In this document: positions 45,472 to 53,921 of the stretch, one piece after another
How the letters are laid out: every line of letters starts with the position of its first letter
Position numbering within the stretch: position 1 is the first letter of the stretch
Source: Kibdelosporangium banguiense
Lineage (GTDB): Bacteria; Actinomycetota; Actinomycetes; Mycobacteriales; Pseudonocardiaceae
Direction of reading: 5' to 3'
DNA length: 64,000 nucleotides
Assembly (NCBI RefSeq): GCF_017876405.1
Contig: NZ_JAGINW010000001.1
Coordinates: 4,043,203 to 4,107,202, forward strand
Notes under the pieces: generated by a model
What the model saw: only the letters and a program-made list of their open reading frames with translations
Databases searched by the model: none
What the model was told of the DNA's origin: nothing
Program-made: the position numbers and the translations under genes

Positions 45472-45882
45472 CTCGCCGTCGCCTGCCCTGTGGTGTGCGG
45501 CCCGTCCGCCTGGTACAGCACCGCGCGCGGCTGCCTGCAGGGCGTCTCGGGTGGGGTTGAAGGACTCTCGCGTTTGATCGCGGTGGTCACGTAAGCCGAC
45601 CTCCTCGTCTGGAGGACCCGCGGGGTCCCCTGGGCATGGTGCCTGCATCCACACACAACCCTGGCGCCTGTCGCGGGCTTTCGGTTCCGGTGCGAACGGG
45701 AACTTTTCCTCGCCCGCCAACACCTCGCTGAACTGGGCGAACACGCGAACGGCAGGGGAGAACTTCCGGCGTGTGTGGTTGTCGATCTCGCAATGCGATC
45801 AACATCCGGGCTACCATCCGCCGTAGGTTCGATACTCCACTCGCCCAGGTTCGGTACTCCACTCGCATTCGAAGGGTGGGCC
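45472..45882. other. Divergent intergenic region upstream of XRE regulator
   Basis: This stretch of 411 bases between the minus-strand hypothetical and the plus-strand regulator holds no gene I can support. The last 60 bases before the regulator contain two direct repeats (45825-45866), listed separately. Confidence 0.55.
45825..45866 (+). promoter_or_regulatory. 22-base-period direct repeat, likely operator
   Basis: AGGTTCGATACTCCACTCGC at 45825-45844 recurs at 45847-45866 with a single change (GAT to GGT). The period of 22 bases puts both copies on the same face of the DNA, as expected for two regulator dimers binding side by side. It ends 16 bases before the XRE regulator start, so autoregulation is likely. 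Confidence 0.7.
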
Positions 45883-47463
45883 ATGCCCAGGAAGTCCGGG
45901 ATCTCCCCGAAGGCCGAGCGTGATCAGCTCCGCGAGCGCATGCGCGGCTTAGGATGCTCTGCCGCCCAGATCGCCGCCGAAATGGCTCGCCGGTTCAATC
46001 TGCGCCCCCGCGTGGCTTGGCGGCACGCCCTGGGGTGGACGCAGTGGAAGCTCGCACAGCGGTACAACACCGCTCACCCTGGGGCGAAGCTGTCGGATAA
46101 TCGCGTCAGTGAGTATGAGAGCTGGCCGCACGGTGGTGTCCAGCCCAGCGTGCACTACCTGGCCAACCTCGCCGCCGTGTTCGGCTGCGGATGCACGCCA
46201 TCCCAGCTCGTTGATGCCGACGACCTGGAACACCTCGGCCCCGCCGATCGCAGCCTGTTCACCATGTTCCCGCATGGGGACCTGCTCGCGTTGCCGGCCC
46301 CGGCCGTAACTGCGGCCTCCCCCCTGCACAGCATGCGAAGTGACAGCATCCACTTCGATCTTGGGTCAGCGCACCAGGATGTCGCCCCTGTTCCTGTTCG
46401 GGGCGGCCGTCGCGTCGTGCGCTGCGACGCACAAGGTCTGCCCATCCGTGAGGAGGTTGTCATGGCAGCCGATGAATCAGCCCGGTTCCGGCGCTGGAGT
46501 GCCACCACCAACGTCGACGACGACGTGCTGGAACAAATGGCCGCCGACGTCGCCGACATCGCGGCGCGCTACCTGATCGACCCGCCGGCCCCGCTGTTCT
46601 CCAGGCTGCTCGGTGCCCGCGACGACATGTTCGCGCTGATCGCCGGGCGCCAGCAGCCGAAGCACACGATGGACCTGTACAAGGTCGCCGGGCAGATATG
46701 TGCGTTGCTCGCCCACGCAACAGCCGATCTGGGGCACGGCCACGCCGCACAAACCCACGCCCGTACCGCGCTGCACTGTGCCGAGCAGGCCGGCTACACC
46801 CCGCTGAGGGTCTACATCCGCTGGGTGCAGTCCAACGTCGCGTACTGGGACGGCCGCTTCCACGAGGCCGCCCAACTGGTCGAGGCCGCGCTGCCGGACG
46901 CCACCGGCGGCACCGCGCTGTTGCGGCTGGTCAGCCAGCAGGCCCGCATCAACGCTGCCCGCCGACGGCCTGACGAGGTCAAACAAGCGTTGGCGATCGC
47001 CGAGTCCGCACCCATCGAGCCGGGCGTCGACGAGCCCGGAGTGCTGGCCTTCGCTCCCGGCAAAGCCGCCTACTACGCCAGCGAGGCCCACCGCGCGCTC
47101 GGCGGCACCGAGCACATGGAAGCCGCGGTTGCCTGGGCTGCCAGCGCTGTCGACCAGTTCACGGCCGAATCCCAGCCCAACGCCCAGTTCGTTGCCGCCG
47201 CGCGCATCGACCTCGCTCGCGCCCACCTGGCTCGTGGAGACCTCGACGCCCTCGGGGAGCAACTCAGCCCAGTGCTGCGGTCCACTGTCGCCGAACACCG
47301 CACTGTGCCCGTGATGAGCCGTGCCCGCTCGCTGAGCACATTGCTGGAGAAACGATCCGATCAGGACTCCCGCCGAGTGGCCTCCCTGCGGGATGATCTA
47401 GCTGACTTCTGTACCCAGCACGCGGTCGGCCCGGCGGAACTCGAGTCAGGCAGAGCCGGCTGA
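45883..47463 (+). CDS. XRE-family regulator with TPR-like C-terminus
   Basis: The 526-residue protein starts at 45883 (MPRKSGISPKAERDQLRERM) with GAAGGG upstream. The N-terminal 110 residues hold a helix-turn-helix (ALGWTQWKLAQRYN, LSDNRVSEYESWP, YLANLAAVFGC). Residues about 200-526 are helical repeats with TPR spacing (AAQTHARTALHCAEQAG, ARIDLARAHLARGDLDAL). This type is common in actinomycetes and is thought to sense a small ligand or peptide through the repeats. It is followed 24 bases later by the LOG-like gene, so both are probably one operon. Confidence 0.88.
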   Translation: MPRKSGISPKAERDQLRERMRGLGCSAAQIAAEMARRFNLRPRVAWRHALGWTQWKLAQRYNTAHPGAKLSDNRVSEYESWPHGGVQPSVHYLANLAAVFGCGCTPSQLVDADDLEHLGPADRSLFTMFPHGDLLALPAPAVTAASPLHSMRSDSIHFDLGSAHQDVAPVPVRGGRRVVRCDAQGLPIREEVVMAADESARFRRWSATTNVDDDVLEQMAADVADIAARYLIDPPAPLFSRLLGARDDMFALIAGRQQPKHTMDLYKVAGQICALLAHATADLGHGHAAQTHARTALHCAEQAGYTPLRVYIRWVQSNVAYWDGRFHEAAQLVEAALPDATGGTALLRLVSQQARINAARRRPDEVKQALAIAESAPIEPGVDEPGVLAFAPGKAAYYASEAHRALGGTEHMEAAVAWAASAVDQFTAESQPNAQFVAAARIDLARAHLARGDLDALGEQLSPVLRSTVAEHRTVPVMSRARSLSTLLEKRSDQDSRRVASLRDDLADFCTQHAVGPAELESGRAG

Positions 47464-47487
47464 TCGACACATGGAAGGTGACCTGGA

Positions 47488-47994
47488 ATGCTGCCTTTAC
47501 AGGTCGCTGTCTGCGGACCCCGCCACTGCACCGATGACGACAAGATCCACGCTCGCGAGGTCGGCAGTCTGCTTGCGCAGGCTGGAGTCACCGTGATCTG
47601 CGGCGGCGGCGCCGGCGTCATGGCCGCTGTCGCTGCCGGAGCGCGCGCCGCCAACGGCCTCGTCATCGGTGTCCGCCCTGACAACACCGTCGCGGACGCC
47701 AGCCCCGATCTCTCGGCGGTGATCGTCACCAACCTCGGTGAAGCCCGCAACGCCATCATCGTGTGGTCGGCCGACGCCGTCATCGCGATCGGTGGCTCCT
47801 GGGGCACCCTGTCCGAGATCGCCCTGGCCAAACGACGCGGCGGCATCCCTGTCATCACCCTTGGCAGCTGGACCATTCTCGACCGTGACGGCAACCCGCT
47901 GCCAGAATCCGTGATAGTTGCCAGTAGCCCTCGGCAAGCAGTCGACTTCGCTTTGGCGGCCATCCCTCAGGCGAGGCCTCAGGAAATCAGCTGA
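47488..47994 (+). CDS. LOG/TIGR00725-like Rossmann nucleotide-binding protein
   Basis: The 168-residue protein has the pattern of the TIGR00725 branch of the LOG/DprA-like superfamily: LQVAVCGPRHC, ICGGGAGVMAAVAAGARAAN, GVRPDNT, TNLGEARNAIIVWSADAVIA and GGSWGTLSEIALA. LOG enzymes release cytokinin bases from their monophosphates and use PGGxGTxxE; here the loop is GGSWGTLSE, so a related nucleotide-phosphoribohydrolase activity is possible. It follows the XRE regulator closely. Confidence 0.85.
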   Translation: MLPLQVAVCGPRHCTDDDKIHAREVGSLLAQAGVTVICGGGAGVMAAVAAGARAANGLVIGVRPDNTVADASPDLSAVIVTNLGEARNAIIVWSADAVIAIGGSWGTLSEIALAKRRGGIPVITLGSWTILDRDGNPLPESVIVASSPRQAVDFALAAIPQARPQEIS

Positions 47995-48196
47995 TCCACT
48001 CCGCTGCCTGACGCCCCACGTGGCAGCTTTCCGGCCCGTGGGTCAGAAGTTCACTCCTGTGGGCCGCGCACATGGCCCCTGCACTTTTCGAGTATCTGGT
48101 CTCATACTGGACTCTGCTTCAGTGTGGTGGTGCTGATTTCGCATCGGCCGCCACTTTTGTTTTGCTCCCTGTAAACCAGAAAAGGGTTATGTTTAT

Positions 48197-48631
48197 ATGA
48201 GCAAATACTGGTTGCACGCGGCCGGACTCGCGACGGCGCTGGGTATTTCACTACTGTGCGTCGCCGGACCCGGACACGCTGCTCCTGTATCCCAGGGTCA
48301 TGCGGACGAGGTGGCGCTCGTTCCGGAAAGCGACGCGACTGCGTCGCCCGCCGCACTGCTGGAAGCCGACTGCGGCAATTTCAAAATAGACAAGCCGTGG
48401 GGATCCGCTGAGGGCACGGTCTGCTGGAAGGGCGGACGGTCCAAGGGCAAGGTGCTCGACAAGAAGGATGACGGGAAGTGCGTCTGGGTGCGGCTGTGGT
48501 ACACGATGGAAGATGGCAGCACCAAGATGCTTGACTCCCCGAAAGCATGCGGAAAGGACAAAGCCGTTTCCGTCGCGAATTCGTCGCCGAAGAAGTCCGT
48601 CGCTGTCAGGGGTAGCCTCATGAAGGGCTGA
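48197..48631 (+). CDS. Small secreted lysine-rich protein
   Basis: The 144-residue protein has a signal peptide (ATALGISLLCVAGPGHAA) and a mature domain with four cysteines (EADCGNF, GTVCWKG, GKCVWV, PKACGKD) in a beta-rich, lysine-rich sequence. The family is unknown to me. The ribosome site is weak (AAAGGG about ten bases upstream). A perfect 23-base hairpin follows. It is a single-gene unit. Confidence 0.72.
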   Translation: MSKYWLHAAGLATALGISLLCVAGPGHAAPVSQGHADEVALVPESDATASPAALLEADCGNFKIDKPWGSAEGTVCWKGGRSKGKVLDKKDDGKCVWVRLWYTMEDGSTKMLDSPKACGKDKAVSVANSSPKKSVAVRGSLMKG

Positions 48632-48644
48632 ATGCGAACAACGG

Positions 48645-48665
48645 CCTGACGACTGCCGAAGGTGG
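48645..48665 (+). repeat. 21-base sequence shared with 57018-57038, copy 1
   Basis: The sequence CCTGACGACTGCCGAAGGTG plus one G lies between the secreted gene stop and its terminator. It recurs exactly at 57018-57038. Confidence 0.6.
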
Positions 48666-48693
48666 TCGTGCTTTCCGAGCCGCCCTCGCTCGC

Positions 48694-48744
48694 GGTGCCG
48701 AAGTCGATCTCGCCGACGCGATCGGCGAGATCGACTTCGGCACC
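48694..48744 (+). terminator. Perfect 23-base hairpin terminator
   Basis: Positions 48694-48716 pair perfectly with 48722-48744, with a five-base loop, followed by TTTT. It stands 62 bases after the stop of the secreted gene. This is a textbook intrinsic terminator. Confidence 0.9.
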
Positions 48745-48823
48745 TTTTGTGCATTCTTGCCAAAGTCGTTTCCTTGTCGAGCAGTGGTACCGGCCGCCCA
48801 TGCGGCACAGCCCTGCTGGCTCA

Positions 48824-49738
48824 CTATCGGAGTAGAAGAACGGCAGCGATCGCCTCGATCACGGCCGCTCGTCGTCCGGCGTCCTCGCGCACGGATCGGC
48901 TGGCCTCCACATGAAGATACGGGCTGTCAAATGCCGCCGCCGTCTGGCCCTGCGCATTCCGGGTTCCGCCCAGCTTCCCGCATTTTTCGCGCCATGCGAG
49001 GCAGACAGCGAGTCCCGCTCGCTCAAGTTGTAGCGCGGTGTGTTCGGCGACTTCACCGGCCTGGCCAGTGCTGGTGGAGATCACCAGATCCCGTGCCGGC
49101 AGGGTTGCGTCGCTGAAGCCGTGCAACTGGACCTGGGGCAGGCCACGGCCGGCGAAGCCGGTTGCCATGACGTGGAACATCGAATCCCTGCGATGAGCGA
49201 CATCCGCGGCCTTACCGGCTGCGTCGCGGTGCGCTCCAGCGATCATCAGGATCGAGCCTGGGACAAGCCGGAACAGTTCGAGCCCCATCTGCTCGGTCTT
49301 GAGATCCGAGTTCGGGTGGGGCACCTCGATCGCCAGTCGGACGGCCGCGGAGAGGTCCACCATGTACATGCCCCAGGCGCGTTCGGAATCAGGTTCGTTC
49401 ATGATCAACAGGTACGGGCGCCCGGTTGCCTCGTCGATCTCGTGATCGATTGAGAATCCGAGCGGTGTCAAACGGCTGGTGGCAAGCCAGACGTTCGCGC
49501 CGACGAACAGCGACGCGAAGCCGCGCGAGGCGGTTTCGCGTTCTGCGCTCGTCGGAGCCCGGTAGCGCCCGTCCGGCCGAAGTCCACGGGTGAACTCGGC
49601 AAGGCGCTCGGCCAGCCGGGCAATGGGGCGCTCGCCGTTCTGCCCGGGCCACCCGCCGATCCCGATGATCACAGCGGCGGCCAGCACGCAGGTGACCACG
49701 AGAGCACGGAGCCTGAGGCTTGCCGATCTGTCGTCCAC
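48824..49738 (-). CDS. Exported putative metallohydrolase near poly-gamma-glutamate genes
   Basis: The 304-residue protein has an N-terminal signal anchor (ALVVTCVLAAAVIIGIGG). Candidate metal and catalytic residues appear in order: EVPHPNSDLKTEQMG, MIAGAHRDA, VQLHGFSDA and YLHVEASRSVRED. The His/Asp/Glu then His then Glu order resembles zinc amidohydrolase or carboxypeptidase folds, and I recall similar actinobacterial proteins of unknown role. It is divergent from the HAMP-PgsB-PgsC operon with a 262-base gap. A polymer-trimming role is inference. Confidence 0.68.
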   Translation of the reverse strand: MDDRSASLRLRALVVTCVLAAAVIIGIGGWPGQNGERPIARLAERLAEFTRGLRPDGRYRAPTSAERETASRGFASLFVGANVWLATSRLTPLGFSIDHEIDEATGRPYLLIMNEPDSERAWGMYMVDLSAAVRLAIEVPHPNSDLKTEQMGLELFRLVPGSILMIAGAHRDAAGKAADVAHRRDSMFHVMATGFAGRGLPQVQLHGFSDATLPARDLVISTSTGQAGEVAEHTALQLERAGLAVCLAWREKCGKLGGTRNAQGQTAAAFDSPYLHVEASRSVREDAGRRAAVIEAIAAVLLLR

Positions 49739-50000
49739 TTCGGCGAACTCTAGATCGGATCAGCCGGGCATTGCTCGATTCAGCTAGAGGCCAGTTGAGT
49801 GGCCACTGGTCCGCAAGATCACGTGAAGCCAAGATGACCAAGTCCCGCAAGCCGCCATCCGGCTTTGGGGCGTGACCCGGCTGTCGCGGATGAGATCCAC
49901 GGCACGCCCTTGTCCAGTCGAACGAAGGCTCGAATTCATTGCGGTGGTTGAGTCCCACGCAGACGCACATCAGGCTCCTGCTAGGCGTGGTGGGTGAGCG

Positions 50001-52241
50001 ATGACGACAACGTGGATCGGCCGGCGTCAGACGCGGCTGGAGAAACAACTCGCCGAGGCACGATTTCCTGGTGGTGTGGGGGTGCCTTCCAGCGTCGGGT
50101 TGGCACTGTCGCTGTTGCTGGCTGTCTTCTGTGCGTGTTACCTCCAGCAACCGGCCACACCGGCGGTTCCGGCAGCCGTTGTCGAGCCGCAGGAACGATT
50201 CACCGCGTCGATGGCGCGCACCCTCGCCGCATCGGTGGCCAAGGAGGTGACCAACCTGCGCGTGGCAGTGACGTCGCCCGCCGCAGGCCTCGCACGGGAC
50301 CCCGATGATCTACTCGTCCAGCTCGGCGAGGTCTACCCGCGGTGGCGGGGGATGGCGCTGGTCGAAGGGGCGGGCGAACGGATGATCGCCGCCAGGGGCG
50401 AACCGGTACCGCTCGATGAACTGGATCGCACATCGTTGCGGGTAGCGAGTATCCGGCCGGTTGCCCGTGCCGGACACGGAGTGCTGCTGGTGGCGACCAT
50501 CCCGCTGGGCAGTGACCACAACGGACGGCTTCTGGTGGCGTCCCTCGACTTGTCCAGCTCGGAGTTTCCCCTTGATGAACGGCTGGGGCAGAGCGTGCTG
50601 CTGGTGACGGCGACCGGCGCGGTTGTCGATTCCTACGGCCCAGTTCCCGCAACCGGCGACCGAGTACTTCCCCCGCTGATCCGTGCGGCTGCCGCTGAGG
50701 CGACGGCGGGCCGCAGTGGCAGCAAAGTGGGTGCGACGCAACGAGACGGCTCGACGCAAGATGCCGCTGTGGTGCCGGTAGTCGCCTATGCGCCACTGGC
50801 GGTTGCCGAGATGTCCGGGACCCTCGGGCTCAGTCTGGTTTCAGTGAGCCATGCGTCGATCGATCACGACGAGTCGCAGTGGCATCCGCTTGTGCCGGCC
50901 GCGGCGCTGGTCGTTGTGGCCATCCTCGGATTCGCCTTGGTCCGAGCGGTACTGGTCGGCCCGGTCCGCCGGCTGCGAGCCGACGCCATCGCGGTCGCGT
51001 CCGGGGTTCTCGACCGGACCATCCGGATCTCGAAGGTCGTCGAGGTCCGGCGGATCGCCGCGGTGATCGAGAACTGCCGGGTTCGGTTGCGAGGTGAGTT
51101 CGCCAGACCGAACAGGCGCTCAGCACTGGGATTTGCCGCCCGGCATGCCGTCATCCTTGGCACTGCCGCACTGTTGGCCTGGTCGGCACTCGTCGCCATG
51201 ACCGTGGGCGTTTCCGTGCCGGCGGTACCCGCGGCCGCCGTTGCGCAACGAGGTGTGGAAGTCGCATGGATCGCTGACTCGGTGCGCCGCAGCCTCGACG
51301 AGGGCATGTCCGACCTGAAGGCGCTCAGCCGGTTCAGTGCGAGGAACGAGGAGCCGGCGTTGCGAACATCGATGGCGCAGCTGGCCGGCCGGGAGGACAG
51401 GTACCGAAGTGTCTACCTCGTCGACCTGACCGGGCGGATCATCGTCCATTTCGGACGCCCACCGTTGCGTGCGGCGGAGCGGCTGCCCGTCGACGAAGAA
51501 GGTCTGCACCAGTACAACACCAGCGGCCGGTTGCCCGTGATCTTCGCGCACCGCTCGCTGCCGGACGGGCAGCGCGCTGTGGTGGCCGAGTTCGACGTCG
51601 AGCACATCTCCGGGCTGCTCAGGCAGTCCGCCGGCCGGGCCCGGATTGTCGACACCGGACTGCGCACGATCGCCGACACCGAAGGATACCTGGCATTCCA
51701 AGAACTGTCCGACGACTCACTGCGACGAAGCGCCGGTGAGGCGCGCACACGAATGTCCGGCGCGAGTGTCATGCAGAGTCCTACCGGCCCTTCCATTGTC
51801 GCCTCGGTGGCGATCGGCGGCTCCCGATCGGCAGCGATGCTCGGCTGGGTCGTGGTCACCGAGCAGCTCGTCGCCGAGCTGAACCTGCCGGGAAACGAGC
51901 TGCGGCGGCGAGCCCTCGTGGTGGCGCTGCTCGGCATGGTCATCGCGTTGCTCCACTGTGGATGGCACGAACTCATGTTCGTCCGGCCGCTACGGCGGAC
52001 CGCCGCAGCCGGCGAGCGGCTGGTGAACGGGGACATCAAGTCCGTGATCTACCCGGTCCGCCAGGACCATATCGGGACGATCACGTCCTGCCTGGAGATC
52101 TGCCGGCAGGCGCTCACCGATGGCGCTCACCGTCTGGGTGATGTCCGCCGCCCGCGCGGCAGGCCCGCCGGGATTCCGGCGCGGCCGGGACGATCCGCGG
52201 CGAACCCACCGAAACATGCCCTCATCCGACGAGAGAGCTGA
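50001..52241 (+). CDS. Two-module membrane sensor with HAMP-like parts and no output domain
   Basis: The 746-residue protein repeats one plan twice: a membrane helix, an extracellular Cache-like region, a second helix and a HAMP-like stretch (VGPVRRLRADAIAVASGVLD near residue 315; FVRPLRRTAAAGERLVNGDI near 660). No kinase, GGDEF or methyl-accepting domain follows; the C-terminal 50 residues are basic and disordered. Its stop is one base before pgsB, so it belongs to that operon. It may regulate or assemble the synthase directly. A GTG/ATG start choice nearby is possible but small. Confidence 0.78.
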   Translation: MTTTWIGRRQTRLEKQLAEARFPGGVGVPSSVGLALSLLLAVFCACYLQQPATPAVPAAVVEPQERFTASMARTLAASVAKEVTNLRVAVTSPAAGLARDPDDLLVQLGEVYPRWRGMALVEGAGERMIAARGEPVPLDELDRTSLRVASIRPVARAGHGVLLVATIPLGSDHNGRLLVASLDLSSSEFPLDERLGQSVLLVTATGAVVDSYGPVPATGDRVLPPLIRAAAAEATAGRSGSKVGATQRDGSTQDAAVVPVVAYAPLAVAEMSGTLGLSLVSVSHASIDHDESQWHPLVPAAALVVVAILGFALVRAVLVGPVRRLRADAIAVASGVLDRTIRISKVVEVRRIAAVIENCRVRLRGEFARPNRRSALGFAARHAVILGTAALLAWSALVAMTVGVSVPAVPAAAVAQRGVEVAWIADSVRRSLDEGMSDLKALSRFSARNEEPALRTSMAQLAGREDRYRSVYLVDLTGRIIVHFGRPPLRAAERLPVDEEGLHQYNTSGRLPVIFAHRSLPDGQRAVVAEFDVEHISGLLRQSAGRARIVDTGLRTIADTEGYLAFQELSDDSLRRSAGEARTRMSGASVMQSPTGPSIVASVAIGGSRSAAMLGWVVVTEQLVAELNLPGNELRRRALVVALLGMVIALLHCGWHELMFVRPLRRTAAAGERLVNGDIKSVIYPVRQDHIGTITSCLEICRQALTDGAHRLGDVRRPRGRPAGIPARPGRSAANPPKHALIRRES

Positions 52242-52242
52242 A

Positions 52243-53430
52243 ATGTTGTTCTGCTATGTGGTGTACCTCATTGGCTGCTTGCTGACTCTGGCCGCCAGCG
52301 TGGTCGAGCAACGCCGCCACTACGCCAATCTGCGCGACATCCCCGTACGGATTCTCGTCAACGGCACCCGGGGAAAGAGCACCATCACCAGACTGTGTGC
52401 CGGGGCGCTGCGCGGCGGTGGCGTGGTCACCGTCGCCAAGACGACCGGGACCGCCGCGCGGTTCATTCACCCGGACGGCAGCGAAGAACCGGTCTACCGG
52501 AAGTTCGAGATCGCGAACGTTGTCGAGCAGGTGAGCGTCGTACGCCGTGCCGCGGCTTATCGCCCCGCGGCGTTGGTCGTCGAGTGCATGGCTGTGATGC
52601 CCGACTTGCAGGAGATCAGCCAGACCAAACTCGTCCAGTCCACGATCGGCGTGATCTCCAATGTCCGGATGGACCACGTCGCTGAGATGGGGCCGACCGC
52701 GGATGACATCGCCCGCTCGCTGAGCCGGTCCATGCCGATCGGCGGTGTCTGTATCACCGCCGAACGGGAACGGCTCGATGTGCTGTCCGAGGAGGCCGGG
52801 CGGAGAAACTGTGAGCTCGTCGTGGTCGATCCGATGTCCGTTACGGACGAGGAGATACGTGGCTTCGGTTGGATCACCTTCAAGGAAAACGTGGCGGTCG
52901 CGCTCGCCGTGGCTCAACAGCTCGGGGTGGATCGAAGATCAGCCTTGCTCGGCATGTGGTCGGCCGCACCGGATCCAGGCGCGCTTCGCGTCGAGGAATA
53001 CCGGGTGGCCGGCAAGCGCTTGTGGTTCGCCAACATGTTCGCCGCCAACGACCCGGAATCGACCCTCATGAACATCGAAGAACTACTGGCTGAACGGCTG
53101 ATCTCCCGGCCATTGCACATGGTCATCGGCTGCCGTCCCGATCGGATCGAACGCAACGGCCAAATCGGCTCCCTGGTCGGCAAGATCGACCCTGAGCGAG
53201 TGGTGCTGATCGGTGAGCCGACCCGCAGTGCCCGGGTGGCCATCCCGGCCGGATGGCAGGACAGGACAACGGACCTTGGCGGGTGTCGTCACCCGGCCGA
53301 ACTACTCGACGGGATCATCGCGGGTATCGATCACTACGCCTCTGTCGTCGCAGTCGGCAGTATCCACGGCCAGGGTGAGCGGTTGCTGGAACAGTTCGAG
53401 GCCTTGCAACGCGTCGGGAGTGGCCAGTGA
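52243..53430 (+). CDS. pgsB: Poly-gamma-glutamate synthase ligase subunit PgsB/CapB
   Basis: The 395-residue protein starts at 52243 (MLFCYVVYLIGCLLTLAASV), with a membrane anchor at the start as in Bacillus PgsB. The Mur-ligase-like P-loop reads LVNGTRGKSTITRLCAGAL, followed by TTGTAARF, PDGSEEPVYR and VISNVRMDHVAEMGPTADD, all typical. PgsB adenylates or phosphorylates the gamma-carboxylate for chain growth. The start is one base after the upstream stop with GAGAG eight bases before it. The C-terminus overlaps pgsC (GTGA). Confidence 0.93.
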   Translation: MLFCYVVYLIGCLLTLAASVVEQRRHYANLRDIPVRILVNGTRGKSTITRLCAGALRGGGVVTVAKTTGTAARFIHPDGSEEPVYRKFEIANVVEQVSVVRRAAAYRPAALVVECMAVMPDLQEISQTKLVQSTIGVISNVRMDHVAEMGPTADDIARSLSRSMPIGGVCITAERERLDVLSEEAGRRNCELVVVDPMSVTDEEIRGFGWITFKENVAVALAVAQQLGVDRRSALLGMWSAAPDPGALRVEEYRVAGKRLWFANMFAANDPESTLMNIEELLAERLISRPLHMVIGCRPDRIERNGQIGSLVGKIDPERVVLIGEPTRSARVAIPAGWQDRTTDLGGCRHPAELLDGIIAGIDHYASVVAVGSIHGQGERLLEQFEALQRVGSGQ

Positions 53431-53909
53431 CCACACGCTTTCTCGCGGCGGAGGTGGCGACGATCGGGCTCGCCATCGGCCTGTTGATGGCCCTGATCTG
53501 TGTACTGATCACGAATCTGTCTCCCGGCGGAATGATCAGCCCTGGCTGGCTCGCGCTGACCTTGGTCGAGGACTACCGCCGCGCTGCGATCATCGTGCTG
53601 ATGACCGCACTCACCTATGGGGGTACCAAGGTGATGCGGCGTTTCGCCATTTTGTACGGCAAGCGCCTGTTCGCGGCGATCGTTCTGCTCGCTGTGCTGC
53701 TTCAGAGCTCGCTGTTCTTGGTGATCCAGAACGACTATCCGCTCCTGTTCGCCCATCAGACATTGGGTTTCGTCGTGCCGGGACTGATCGCATACCAACT
53801 GGTGCGGCAACCCCCCGTCGCGACGCTGCTGGTGACATCGGCGGTCAGCATGGCCACCTGCGGCGTGCTCGTCAGCGGTGTGCTGGTCGGACTCGTGCCA
53901 ACGATCTAG
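53427..53909 (+). CDS. pgsC: Poly-gamma-glutamate synthase membrane subunit PgsC/CapC
   Basis: The 160-residue membrane protein has about five helices, with LSPGGMISPGWLALTL and YGKRLFAAIVLLAVLLQ matching PgsC/CapC. In Bacillus PgsC pairs with PgsB as the catalytic core. The GTG start overlaps the pgsB stop by four bases. PgsA/CapA, the metallophosphatase-like third subunit, is not seen in this operon; the next gene encodes an NlpC/P60-like protein instead. Confidence 0.92.
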   Translation: MTTRFLAAEVATIGLAIGLLMALICVLITNLSPGGMISPGWLALTLVEDYRRAAIIVLMTALTYGGTKVMRRFAILYGKRLFAAIVLLAVLLQSSLFLVIQNDYPLLFAHQTLGFVVPGLIAYQLVRQPPVATLLVTSAVSMATCGVLVSGVLVGLVPTI

Positions 53910-53921
53910 GGAAGAAAACAG

